From Ardenticatenaceae bacterium (GTDB lineage: Bacteria; Chloroflexota; Anaerolineae; Promineifilales; Promineifilaceae), in the NCBI GenBank assembly GCA_011525915.1, contig WYBM01000047.1, positions 1 through 57,404 of the forward strand: DNA of 57,404 nt. The letters run 5' to 3'. The translations under genes were made by a program, and so were the position numbers. The first letter of the stretch is position 1, and each line of letters opens with the position of its first letter. Below the pieces are notes generated by a model that ran no database searches, was not told the origin of the DNA, and worked only from the letters and a program-made list of their open reading frames with translations. Shown here in pieces: positions 11,901 to 18,015 of the stretch.

Positions 11901-13585
11901 AAGCTCACGGCTCGACGATGATAAGCCCATTCAGGCACATCGTTTGGCAGCACCCAATGCACGTACTGTTCTTCCGGTGTCAGGAAAGGCGGCGACTGGG
12001 TACCAATGGTGAACTCCGGTACGCCACCCGTCATACGCACATCGGGGCCGATCAAATCTTTCACTGTGCGCTGGAAGGTCTCGCTGTGGCCGTCTGGGGT
12101 GGTGATGGTATATTCCAGCCAGACGGCCGTGGTCGCGGCTGTGCTCAGTGGAAAGTTGCTCAAAAAATCCTCGAAGGGATCGCCCAGGAAAGCGATATTG
12201 TTCTCCTTAATGGTAAGATAAGGTTGGTAAGTGATTTGTCGGTTGGCGTACACGCCGCCAGCCATCAGGTTATCGGTGACAAATTGGCTCAGGACTACCT
12301 GCTTCCCCGCCACCTGTGCCGTAGGCAGCGTGGCTGACAGCGGCTCGGTGGTGTGCAGGAACACGCCGCCTATAGGGAAGCTGCTGTACTGTTCTACGAT
12401 TAAATGAAACGTAAGGGTATGGTGGATATCATCCGGCAGGGCAGCCACATGGTCAGTGCCATCATTGGCCGGGGTGGCGAACAGTTGGCCCACAGCGGCG
12501 TCTGGGAAGCTGGGGTCAAGGTCAGTCCATCCCTGGCCGGGCAGGTAGGCTTCTACCCACCAGTGGTCTTGTGTCAAAGCCAGCAGCGCCGGGTCATTGA
12601 GGGGGTCGGCCACATCTGTGCCTGGCGGCACATGCCCGGCCACCCCCGTAACGGGGGGGAACATGGAGGCGATGAGCGTTTGAGCATCGGCTGTATCTAG
12701 CGACCCATGCCGATAGCGAGCGGGGGTGCCGGCAGCCCGCAGCATGGCAATGAGCAGGCTGGCCTGGTCAGCGCTGTTGCCGGCGGCACTCCACAGCGTG
12801 CCGCGTGTGCCACGCAGCGCCCCCTGGTATGGCTCATAGGTCATACCGCGCACGTAGGCAAACGCGGCCAGGGGATCTTGGGTGAAATCAGCCGATTTCC
12901 AAAGCATGTCCGCATCATAAAGGTCTACGTCAATAGTGGGCTGTAAGGCAGCGGCAGGAACCGTATTCGGGGCCAGGCTGGCGGGGCGCGCCGTATGGGT
13001 CACGGCGCGATCCCAGATAACGGCCGTAGCCTGGGCACCACTATCTAAATCCATGAAGTCGGGGGCTGTGGCCGGTGGTTGCACTGTCAGAGTGAGCACT
13101 TCGGTTTGCCCTGGGGCAATATCTGGCAGTTCCCATGTCAGGGTATTGCCGTTTTGGGCCGGCGGAAAGCTGCTGTCCAGGTAAGAAACACCGGGCAGCA
13201 GCGTATTTTCTAGAGCCACCTGATGCAGTGTATTCACATCGTCAGTAGGTTCGATGGCTGCCAGGATGGCGACGGTGTCGGTGATGGTTGCCCCGTCCGG
13301 GATATGGGGGAACAAGCTGGGCAAGGCATCATTGCTGACGGTGTAGGTAATGGTCAGGCTGTCGCCCGCCTGGTAGCGGGATTGAACGCGGGAAAGGCGC
13401 AGAGGGTCCAGGGCGTCTGGTGCATTTTGCAGGAGGTATGGGTCACGAGACGAAACGGCCGTGGTCTCCATGAACGTACCAGCAGTAGCCTGAACGGGAG
13501 AAACGACGGGAACAATAAATTGTAGTAATAAAGACAGACTGACAATAATAGACGTGCAAGCGTGTGGCCACTTTTCTTTTTTCAT
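2909..13585 (-). CDS. giant secreted multidomain surface protein (3,558 aa)
   Basis: The start is ATG 13585, with GGAGG eight bases upstream; a longer frame to 13633 lacks support. Order of parts: signal peptide (1-33); DUF11-like beta domain (60-190); transglutaminase-like domain (235-350) with GNSADQASLL where a catalytic Cys is usual, and HWWVEAY carrying the His; an associated region to about 950; CARDB/DUF11-type Ig domains to ~1690 interrupted by a helical Cys-containing segment (1285-1395); three tandem ~255-residue modules, each with two jelly-roll-like halves (1695-2470; motifs LYNG(F/Y)P, ASGG.Y, GDS(I/F)T); an FG-GAP/VCBS beta-propeller with DxDGDG-type Ca loops (2485-2905); about six more CARDB-like domains; and a proline run followed by LVLYLPIVLRP at the C-terminus. 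Likely an adhesin or carbohydrate-binding surface protein (inference). A palindrome CACCAT-C-ATGGTG at 13677-13689 lies upstream. Confidence 0.88.
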   Translation of the reverse strand: MKKEKWPHACTSIIVSLSLLLQFIVPVVSPVQATAGTFMETTAVSSRDPYLLQNAPDALDPLRLSRVQSRYQAGDSLTITYTVSNDALPSLFPHIPDGATITDTVAILAAIEPTDDVNTLHQVALENTLLPGVSYLDSSFPPAQNGNTLTWELPDIAPGQTEVLTLTVQPPATAPDFMDLDSGAQATAVIWDRAVTHTARPASLAPNTVPAAALQPTIDVDLYDADMLWKSADFTQDPLAAFAYVRGMTYEPYQGALRGTRGTLWSAAGNSADQASLLIAMLRAAGTPARYRHGSLDTADAQTLIASMFPPVTGVAGHVPPGTDVADPLNDPALLALTQDHWWVEAYLPGQGWTDLDPSFPDAAVGQLFATPANDGTDHVAALPDDIHHTLTFHLIVEQYSSFPIGGVFLHTTEPLSATLPTAQVAGKQVVLSQFVTDNLMAGGVYANRQITYQPYLTIKENNIAFLGDPFEDFLSNFPLSTAATTAVWLEYTITTPDGHSETFQRTVKDLIGPDVRMTGGVPEFTIGTQSPPFLTPEEQYVHWVLPNDVPEWAYHRRAVSLLPTILNVAEQAGAILQVAAELGEEYTPEQVDVLVGAVGQHMLAKTEGLALTGLNFARQADTAVNDIETGLQTRLYYSEPRLFAVGSTLSVSETMKTTVDLRTTRSTAVVAPGQSLRAAHTAQWFKGLIESQLEGAALEQAFGVPAVTTYRVFEAMAAAGIEPVLIHPNDMFLLDVYPYSPQAKAYMTAALLAGKTILAPAAPVVVDGAPVLAWWEIDPVSGETISVGEDGLHIAAVSYRLIEQLVEQIVTSILEFLLNLILDSVSGGWLTAGPDGDDIASLAQALAPIGENLQSLFFNIADVLDPSVAARLPQGQTPLGFTSWSFLPAHQCPIDNCGIGQFLFANTAAAPIPLPDMWFVHRDPATAVPIDTAFVPAAATQPPGDPAFTVAANPATSTTPPGTAVTFQVDITTNFTDLFTTTVYAPDAWTVTINDGGHVSARPAANTAPGDYLLLLVSQATLHSQLSATAVHTVTVNAVETMSLALVAEPNLTVPMGQAAFTAVSNQTNDAAAEIPDAAYTVILTNSATTTHTYDVTVSGPTAGWVILNGARQAATAVTLPPGTTARIGLAIQPDPTAVPAPGLNFPVNVTATAQDNPALTASDSELFAMPGQPFNFVTIAPTTLYLSPNGSGDFSLTMQNVSNQSGSFPVAFTSPLTAAQISNLQSPISLNVGETHTQTPTISVGNEAPHGRFPFTLSSPAPGSYTQYALGQVFVLTENAGAVAAAATCDLGQTALLAALQSLALAVDELEVSCQAGSCADAAKDQTLTTLDSVIHYADITSPHLTGGPALQNVAADLAAHTDPADILADLAALAAAADQLGLELCELEEHQPDAHFTPYLEAVLLGDTAVLTLTVQNQGHLATTYAVTVTTPSGDQSFNPTIAPGDTAVLPISTTPASLGSYDITAGVVPTGPDVQMVMTDTAVARLNVVDKFVQVTAVAADPPFVETGTSSTDLSVTVANVAGIRQDVTAHVDILAPDGSSQWSHDLPLTLLIGNPRVYDLATVDTSGWAAGVYTLTVDLGVSEGVGLGYLGVGQGLGMSHSVTPLLVPPGTVTVTTVITTQLLAETILPPPAAPALVPWPERAVLSNQDSVISEQLPVEAAGGAQLVIDDRLAVTDSQNTPSTTWAITRTEDSEAAVTYMGAWTAVTNSTADHASHGDYHYAQTTGDYASFSFNGTWVAVGLATSTQSGYAELFVDGASQGLVDLYSRSNDVKRVTLSGLADTSHVITVTVTGIQNPFSTNDRVAVDYFDTWDGTDMPMGAFEQDNGRVWLSDGWVNQNDANASGGSYYRNGHTAWFPFTGDSITLQAMTYSNSEKMAVYLDDDFQGYLDLLDFSIHTKTLTFDGLAAGPHMLTVRTFRGQATIDLFTTPATEPAIPPSIGSFHRTEEYDPAILYNGYPFAQTSTTWVSDFNDVVSDHYTYRSGNPGDTAVFTFTGVSAAVGFYAERRGGYAEIFLDGVSQGVVDTYRRDPTVLPVTFDNLANTSHTLTIEVLGQANPLATADNVYLDYIDVWDGAPLPDGTFEELDGRLYRSFRWTRQNDAQASGGYYLQDAITGAANVWFPFTGDSITFRTMASAQGSQWTKVRLDGQPLATINLYSNTTVSRTYSFTGLGNGLHVLQLERFRGELMIDAFMTPGVPPFTQMPVYTGVVRYEEDDPALLYNGFPYAQRPQSWDEQFQGVASGGYTSLSSSANDTISLTFDGRWASVGFFTHQYGGQAEIFVDGVSQGSVGLYSANSDVKSFTVGNLITGTHTLSITVLGLPDPPSTQARVHLDYIDIWDGQPMPDDTINASQVVGNGRVHASTYLNTVSHPNAINGDYLVNSAGNPETNTWYAFTGDSFTFYGFSINFGTSLMDVFVDGQFIETVDVVYPFSTQPLAYHYDGLGDGPHVVRISNNVGSRIDAFASNQPPINYQPLAEWWESDRTAGGSIFGGIHVPAAVGDVTGDGRPELVVASSNWDHQGELFLMNGDGRDAGDGTPIIWSVPFDIFNGFEDVGAPAIAELDGQPGAEIVMATIEGMYAFHSDGSTYWFTDTVQPHVFFGTPAIGNLDLDAEPEIVINMDDTMVVFEQDGAIAWTFNDPDGLTMPLLADLTGDGLLDILFHDGDDTLYLYDYNLGNPQLVWTAVFANPPHAYGAPAVADLDGDGVPEAAVATENWLYALNSEDGSVQWSAPLDPGRTGGVTIADIDGDGAVELVTSSLFNGGTLYAFEADGTLKWSAAALDSSPLNTSAADLDGDGAYELLWNGNGQGFTIYDGRTGAILFNEPLAVSATGSDVPVAADVDLDGFAEVVVPAQTGIRVFGFDGVWGPARPLWNQLNYHITNIEDDLTVPFNEVSSWDVHNTYRAQTDLVHPLPTYQVALTHTAAVTGVMVLPGTFNVPPTSQADPLYGWDYSQNWTNPVVTRTFQSQVSSLQPGETRRVAEGSLVAYTLSSGANVLALPPLYVTAARLAHLDPATQTKPVGSTAVYTLTLTNLSATPGTYTTTVSGPLAGWTAGPTAVTVPANSEATVPLTLTIPVNASPQTLPLFVRVANEGGTGSATEDLAAELVITDGLNVAITPAAQMALSGETVTYTLTITNLEAVGHTYTVIPSGLADVALPGSFYVPAGQTADFAFTASAAGAGPRPFTLLVTSPSGAADSADAVLDVAHGYGVGLAWSDPPNGTAVAGQGTPTIMAFTLTNLGDLPDTYDLNVMAPTGWGMAVMRFGQPVTQVTLPPGGLNSQTLQLVLTPPVSAVPGVVPVSVTAHSPRSQATLAGSVQVLNLGVTVTFLSGPAAIEPTDTAVWQVQVTNQGDSADTYDLGTAGPLAPFATFSQNTVTLNPGQSQTVQLTATGLEHLLPQVYDVVASAQSQANTAVLAQDVTSVAVNAYQAVDLLWLPVSQTVTDTLTASFTLVVTNDGNVDTTYNFTVEVPGGSAVLELPAVYLPAHAQATLRVDVGVPGGGTYLVTGTAVSADGSASASAVATLIVIGEPPPPPPPDNLVLYLPIVLRP

Positions 13586-13793
13586 GGCTCGTGCCTCCGT
13601 AATGTATTCACCGCCGGCAAAGTACCTGTACACACAATGGTTGGCGGTATAAACCGTTAAAATGAGCGGTAGGTGACACCATCATGGTGCCAATCACTCG
13701 TCTACCTGGAGATGGCAGGCGCATTGGGGAATCGTTATCATTCTTATCCTTACACAACACGGGATTCACGGCCGTGTAACCAAACCTGATCAA

Positions 13794-14216
13794 TCATGGC
13801 TGCTCAATGGCATGAGCATCCAGGTAACAGACATTGGCAGAAGGTCTGCGGACAGGGCCTGTAAGTTTGACTCTGGTTGTACCATCCCCGGTGGTACCGT
13901 CGGCCAGGACAAAGCTTAGATCAGCTGCGGTATATTGTTCTGGCGGCAGCTGCAGGTTATTGGTGCCCGGTTTATTGCTGGCGACGAGCTCAACAAGTAC
14001 ATTGCTCGTTTCGTCGTGGAAGTTAACCTTGCACTGACTCTTTTCGCAGATCAAAAAAGAGGGCAGGGCCAGATACCCTTCAGTGATTACTTTTGTGCCA
14101 GACTCTTGCTGGCAAATTTCAGCAATGGTGACCGCGACAGGCGGGGTATCATCACCGCAGGCGCCTAACACGGCCGTAAATCCCAACAAAATCAGCAAGT
14201 GTAAATATTTTTTCAT
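13794..14216 (-). CDS. small lipoprotein of unknown function
   Basis: 140 residues. MKKYLHLLILLGFTAVLGAC is a clear lipoprotein signal with the lipobox LGAC, so Cys20 should be lipidated and the protein held on the outer face of the membrane. The mature part has a Cys pair near CEKSQC and a beta-rich sequence (ICQQESGTKVITEGYLALP...VKLTG) that recalls OB-fold nucleic-acid- or sugar-binding lipoproteins, but I cannot assign a family. AGGAG nine bases upstream supports the start. It is co-oriented with the giant gene about 200 bp downstream and may or may not be co-transcribed. Confidence 0.72.
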   Translation of the reverse strand: MKKYLHLLILLGFTAVLGACGDDTPPVAVTIAEICQQESGTKVITEGYLALPSFLICEKSQCKVNFHDETSNVLVELVASNKPGTNNLQLPPEQYTAADLSFVLADGTTGDGTTRVKLTGPVRRPSANVCYLDAHAIEQP

Positions 14217-14325
14217 GATTGGGTTCTCCTGTATGGAACTGACATTTTAAGATAGCTGATCTCTCATAGAAATAGGGTTGTGCATCCGCGAAAATCCGTG
14301 TCCTTTAAGACCCATTTACCATCTT

Positions 14326-15048
14326 CTAACGGCCGTAAAAAACATAAGGGGTGGGCATAACGGCCGTATCTAACGAGAAATGCAAGCGTAAACCAGCGGC
14401 CTGCAGCGCCTGAACGGTTATAACATCGGTGGGGTACACCCGAAAAAGGTGATCATCCAGGTCCCAGTCATGAATCAGCCAATGATGCAGGGTATTCAAG
14501 AGCTGGTAAGCAAAGTCCTGATCACGGCGTGCCCGGCAGAGCCAAAACAAAATCATGGCGCTGTTTTGGCTGCTGGTTGCGCGTATATGGTCAAGGGCAT
14601 TGTAGTGGACGAGGAATGGCCGTAACGGCATCAGGTGCACACAACCCAAACATTTATTTTGAGTGGCCGACAAGATAGCAAAAGAAAATTGTTTGTGGGT
14701 GTTGTGTTCCTGTTCTGCCTTTTCAACCCGCTCTATGTGATCTTGCCAGGTATAGGCTTCGTCTGCCTGGCAGCGGCCGTTACGGTGAACGCTGTTACGG
14801 TAAACGGGGGCATCAGGGTCAGTGAGATAGGCCTCATAGGTCAGCGCGGCATTCGCCTTTTGCAGCGGCTGCAGCTGCCATTCTCTACCCTTAAGCGTAG
14901 ACGGTGGTGGCTGTTGAAAGCAAAAACGGGTGCCGCCCACAGTTGAACCAGGGGAAGCGGTGGGGCAACGGCCGTGACCTTGCTCCACAAAGCGACGATG
15001 CAGCTGCGTGATCATGGGATTGTTTGCACCTAAATAGGGGAGCTTCAT
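14326..15048 (-). CDS. GNAT-like acetyltransferase-related protein
   Basis: 240 residues, cytosolic (no signal or membrane segment). The C-terminal half has GNAT traits: a strand FSFAILSATQNKCLGCVHLMPL in the place of the central beta hairpin, a helix ILFWLCRARRDQDFAYQLLNTLHHWL, and the ending ALQAAGLRLHF that resembles the usual 'N..A...Y.k.GF' tail. The acetyl-CoA loop (Q/R-x-x-G-x-G/A) is not clear, so activity is uncertain. GAGG six bases before the ATG supports the start. A pair of TTGTCC boxes lies 105-134 bp upstream, the same arrangement as before two secreted-protein genes, which suggests shared control. The call is by pattern only. Confidence 0.6.
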   Translation of the reverse strand: MKLPYLGANNPMITQLHRRFVEQGHGRCPTASPGSTVGGTRFCFQQPPPSTLKGREWQLQPLQKANAALTYEAYLTDPDAPVYRNSVHRNGRCQADEAYTWQDHIERVEKAEQEHNTHKQFSFAILSATQNKCLGCVHLMPLRPFLVHYNALDHIRATSSQNSAMILFWLCRARRDQDFAYQLLNTLHHWLIHDWDLDDHLFRVYPTDVITVQALQAAGLRLHFSLDTAVMPTPYVFYGR

Positions 15049-15152
15049 CTTTTGCCTCTTCTATCTTTCTCCAGCCGGTGGGCACTTTTATTGCCCATCA
15101 CCAGCCTGGCTACCTTTACCATGCCGCTACGATACCGGAAAAGACAGCCTGG

Positions 15153-15182
15153 TTTGTCCCGTAAATCGGTCACTTTGTCCTG
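15153..15182 (-). promoter_or_regulatory. paired TTTGTCC boxes, 21 bp apart (site A)
   Basis: TTTGTCCCG (15153-15161) and TTTGTCCTG (15174-15182) are direct repeats with starts exactly 21 bp apart, two helical turns. They lie 105-134 bp upstream of the leftward GNAT-like gene. The same arrangement and orientation recur at 16979-17008 and 17986-18015. Likely a binding site for a dimer or tandem activator; the binder is unknown. Confidence 0.55.
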
Positions 15183-15208
15183 TTTAGATTGTGGGCAGGG
15201 GACAGCAA

Positions 15209-15238
15209 AAAGCCGGATACCCGGGGGCATCCGGCTTT
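15209..15238 (-). terminator. rho-independent terminator of the CSLREA gene
   Basis: A 10-bp perfect stem AAAGCCGGAT / ATCCGGCTTT around a 10-base loop, followed on the minus strand by a T5 run. It lies 26 bp past the stop of the leftward CSLREA protein gene. Confidence 0.8.
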
Positions 15239-15263
15239 CGGGAGGGTAGTTGGCCAGGATCTG

Positions 15264-16907
15264 TTACTGATTACGGCGCACGATGACGGGCAAGTAGAGA
15301 GAAAAATCTCCAGGCACGGCCGTGGGGGTAGCAGTGGGCGAGGGGCCAGGTGTGGGTGAGGGGCCGGGTGTCGCCGTATAGATGGGTGTAGGCGTCGGCG
15401 TAACCGGCAAGGTAATGGTAACACAAGCTGAAAACTCAGAGGTGTTACCCTGAGGGTCAGTCGCTACGGCCGTGATAGTGTTACCAGATGAAACCATACC
15501 TGTCAGGCTCACTACACTTTCAGCATACCCAGAACCATCTGTTATGAGCGTGCCCGTACTCAGGTATGCCTGGCCTTCGCCATAGCCAGATGCATCACAA
15601 CTCTCACTGCGGTAAAGATCAACGGTATACTGGGTACCGGCCTGGCTGCTGAGCGTAACGGTGACAAACGTACTGCCGGCGGTAGAAAACAAGACCGGGT
15701 AATTCTGATGCTCATTCTCACCGCTATCACCGTCACCGGGATCATTAATGTCTATGCCATCACTACCCAGGTCAATGCCCAGGTCACTGTTATTAAAGAT
15801 GGCATTGCCCCGAATACTGTTTTGTATGGGCATACCGGTCACGTTATCATTGACCAACACCCCATAGCCGCCATTGTGGGCTATAAGGTTTGCTTCACCC
15901 ACGGCCGTGCCGCCCACCACGTTGCCAATGGCCTCGCCCAACACCTGCACACCATCAGAAAGATTGGGTAAAGGGGTGACACCATCACGGGCAACACCAA
16001 TGTAATTACCCTGAATAATGTTGTTATCCCCACCTGCATTCACACGGATACCAAAACCAATATTACCACTTAGCACATTACGCATCAGCGCGGCATCACC
16101 GCCAATGGTGTTGCCCACGCTTGTGGTGTAGAGCCCACCAAAAGAATTGCCTAAAGCCCCGAGGCCGTCGGCCGTTGTGCCTATGAAATTATTGGCGACG
16201 TAGTTATTGCCATGGAGTTCAATTCTTACACCAGCGCTGCCATTACCAGAAAGCACATTACGGTGAGCAAGAGAACCTTGCCCACCGATGACGTTATCTT
16301 CCCCATACACATAAACCCCAGACAATCCGTTACCCATAGCCGAAAAGCCATCGACCCCCACGCCAACGTGATTACAGCGTATCCGGTTGTTGTTGCTTAA
16401 AATTCTGATACCATCACGCGTAAAGTTGCCGATCACCAGTCCACGCACCAGGCTGCCATCACTGCCTGTTTCAAAGACAAGACCATGGACGTCAGCGCCG
16501 GCGCTGCTGCCATCCAGCACAACCATCAGGCTGGCCACAGCACCACCAGTAGGGCAAGTCGCGCCAGGCTGGGTTTCGCCATCAATTTCCACCGGCACGG
16601 TAATATCAGGTAGTGCTGAACCAGGAGCAATGGTGAAAGGCCCGGCGCCGGGAATGGCAAACTCAATACGGTGGGGGGTTGTGTCTGGGCCCAGCGCATT
16701 CAGTTCTTCAACTGCTGCCCGCAAACTACACTGGTCACCAGCATTAACAGACACGTCACAAACGCCATCTCCGGGGTTTAAGTCACTGAGATCCGTTGTC
16801 CGGTCTACGGTAACTGTTACCCCAGCGGTATATAGAGCCTGGGATACCGTCCACCCGCCAATCAATAACAAGAGAAGTAAAGGTACTATCATTATGGTTC
16901 GTTTCAT
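15264..16907 (-). CDS. secreted CSLREA-domain parallel beta-helix protein
   Basis: 547 residues. A signal peptide (MKRTIMIVPLLLLLLIGGW...) is followed by the CSLREA-type motif CSLRAAVEELNAL (near 56-68) that marks a family of exported proteins with right-handed beta-helix bodies. The middle holds many short turns of the type 'GNxIGGD.A..RNVLSGN..G' and 'NxIxGNYIG', as in NosD/pectate-lyase-like beta helices. Next comes a beta domain with a Cys pair, a T-P-rich linker (about 500-530) and the end FSLYLPVIVRRNQ. That end resembles the C-terminus of the giant protein. GGAGG lies 13 bases before the ATG, a rather long gap. A hairpin terminator follows the gene and paired TTGTCC boxes lie 72-101 bp upstream. 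Probably a cell-surface polysaccharide-binding or structural protein; enzymatic activity is not evident. Confidence 0.82.
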   Translation of the reverse strand: MKRTIMIVPLLLLLLIGGWTVSQALYTAGVTVTVDRTTDLSDLNPGDGVCDVSVNAGDQCSLRAAVEELNALGPDTTPHRIEFAIPGAGPFTIAPGSALPDITVPVEIDGETQPGATCPTGGAVASLMVVLDGSSAGADVHGLVFETGSDGSLVRGLVIGNFTRDGIRILSNNNRIRCNHVGVGVDGFSAMGNGLSGVYVYGEDNVIGGQGSLAHRNVLSGNGSAGVRIELHGNNYVANNFIGTTADGLGALGNSFGGLYTTSVGNTIGGDAALMRNVLSGNIGFGIRVNAGGDNNIIQGNYIGVARDGVTPLPNLSDGVQVLGEAIGNVVGGTAVGEANLIAHNGGYGVLVNDNVTGMPIQNSIRGNAIFNNSDLGIDLGSDGIDINDPGDGDSGENEHQNYPVLFSTAGSTFVTVTLSSQAGTQYTVDLYRSESCDASGYGEGQAYLSTGTLITDGSGYAESVVSLTGMVSSGNTITAVATDPQGNTSEFSACVTITLPVTPTPTPIYTATPGPSPTPGPSPTATPTAVPGDFSLYLPVIVRRNQ

Positions 16908-16978
16908 ATCTCGATTTGCGCCTCCATCATCAGAAAGATTTGTTCAACAGCCGCAGCATACCTGATGGCAAGCGTCAG

Positions 16979-17008
16979 GTTGTCCTGCTATATGGCCAGG
17001 TTGTCCTG
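16979..17008 (-). promoter_or_regulatory. paired GTTGTCCTG boxes, 21 bp apart (site B)
   Basis: Two identical boxes GTTGTCCTG (16979-16987 and 17000-17008), starts 21 bp apart, lie 72-101 bp upstream of the leftward CSLREA gene. They have the same orientation relative to the gene as sites A and C. This is the cleanest of the three copies and gives the consensus. Confidence 0.6.
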
Positions 17009-17031
17009 ATTTGATGGGGTGAAAGAGGCAC

Positions 17032-17064
17032 AAAAAAGGCCGGATGCAGGTCAGGCAGCCGGCC
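17032..17064 (-). terminator. terminator of the secreted-protein gene 17090-17896
   Basis: GGCCGG (17038-17043) pairs with CCGGCC (17059-17064); on the minus strand the hairpin is followed by T6. The stem is short (6 bp, GC-only). Position 26 bp after the stop supports the call. Confidence 0.6.
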
Positions 17065-17089
17065 AGTAAAGCTTTAGGGTGGGTGCAGG

Positions 17090-17896
17090 TCAGCCACCAG
17101 ATGAACAATAGGGATCAACTCGCGTAGTGCCAACTGTGCCTTCAAAAAACTGGACCAATGTGGGAGAGTAACCCATATATACCGTGCTTTCCAGATTGGA
17201 AAGGATGATAGGGCCGCTCACTACAGCCGGGGTGGCATTCAGGCTGTTTCCATTTTCTCTAAAGATCGGTGCAAACTGGTTGGCGCCAATTCTGTCATAA
17301 ATGGCCACGGCCGTGTGCCCTGCTGGGTGACTGGCAAAACTGCTGCTGCGGGCCAGCGCCTGGCCAAACTTGGCTACCAGTTCGGCCTGTTGTGTGGGCA
17401 CATCTAAAGGTACACCAAATTGAATATCCTCACGATAAAAAAGAGGGTTCATAGGATTCACCTGAACAGGATTCCCTTCAAGTGCCAGCCTGCTTACAAC
17501 AAACGGCTTCTTTTTAACGGTGCAGGTAGATGGAATACTAAAGGACCATTCATCCCAGGCTATCTGCTGGGGGCTGGGCAGGTCACATTGGAAATAGCTG
17601 CCGACACCATAGGTTGCTTCCCCATTTTGTACTACCGGGCTGCCCACAGTCTGACAAGTAGCAGCTTCTGCGTGTGTATCTACAATAATGTTCTGGCCCG
17701 TCGCTGTGGTGTAACCCATCTGTACGATTAACTGCATATCAATGGTATTTGTGGTCTGTGGGTAGGTAACATCAACCAGCCACCTGACCCATGAAGAACC
17801 CTGAGCCGCGGCCGTCTGGGCTATAACAAAGAGGTACAGGCTGGTAAGTACTGCCAACACCGTTACAACTTTTATGCCATATCGCTTTCCAAACAT
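17090..17896 (-). CDS. secreted protein of unknown family
   Basis: The start is ATG 17896, with AGGAG about nine bases upstream; longer frames run into the promoter. 268 residues: a signal peptide (MFGKRYGIKVVTVLAVLTSL..., cleavage near AAAQG), then a beta-rich domain with four cysteines (TCQTV, FQCDLP, TCTVKKK, YCSSGG at the end) that could form two disulfides. I recognise no family. It is divergent from the STAND regulator and has a good promoter plus the paired boxes of site C. It shares this arrangement with the CSLREA gene, so it may be a secreted effector or surface protein of the same regulon (inference). Confidence 0.72.
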   Translation of the reverse strand: MFGKRYGIKVVTVLAVLTSLYLFVIAQTAAAQGSSWVRWLVDVTYPQTTNTIDMQLIVQMGYTTATGQNIIVDTHAEAATCQTVGSPVVQNGEATYGVGSYFQCDLPSPQQIAWDEWSFSIPSTCTVKKKPFVVSRLALEGNPVQVNPMNPLFYREDIQFGVPLDVPTQQAELVAKFGQALARSSSFASHPAGHTAVAIYDRIGANQFAPIFRENGNSLNATPAVVSGPIILSNLESTVYMGYSPTLVQFFEGTVGTTRVDPYCSSGG

Positions 17897-17925
17897 GTTA
17901 ATATATCTCCTTACATAAATAATAC

Positions 17926-17953
17926 ATGGTATCATCACATTGGCAGAGTACAA
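17926..17953 (-). promoter_or_regulatory. sigma70-like promoter of the secreted-protein gene
   Basis: On the minus strand TTGTAC (17948-17953), a 16-bp spacer, then TACCAT (17926-17931). It would start transcription about 24 bases before the ATG at 17896. The box pair of site C lies 33-62 bp upstream of the -35, a usual place for an activator. Confidence 0.45.
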
Positions 17954-17985
17954 CACAGGGTCATTATAAGTCGTTGTCAAGCAAG

Positions 17986-18015
17986 TATGTCCTGATTTTG
18001 GCCTATTTTGTCCCA
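17986..18015 (-). promoter_or_regulatory. paired TGTCC boxes, 21 bp apart, in the divergent promoter (site C)
   Basis: TATGTCCTG (17986-17994) and TTTGTCCCA (18007-18015) start 21 bp apart, 90-119 bp upstream of the leftward secreted-protein gene and just before the STAND regulator gene on the other strand. An inverted copy, CAGGACAA (18036-18043), overlaps the regulator's start region and could mediate feedback. Confidence 0.55.

Noticed and set aside
3214..13525. Many open frames of 60-260 aa opposite the giant gene
   Set aside because: They lie wholly antisense to a clear domain-bearing protein; high GC and codon bias give long chance frames.
13677..13689. Terminator for the lipoprotein gene
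   Set aside because: CACCAT-C-ATGGTG has only one base between arms, so it cannot form a hairpin loop, and no T-run follows; at most an operator-like palindrome.
13608..13793. Short frame between the giant gene and the lipoprotein gene
   Set aside because: Covers the likely promoter region and has no recognisable protein features.
14277..14310. A fourth TTGTCC-type box pair upstream of the lipoprotein gene
   Set aside because: The boxes (GTTGTGCAT, CGTGTCCTT) match poorly and the spacing is 20, not 21.
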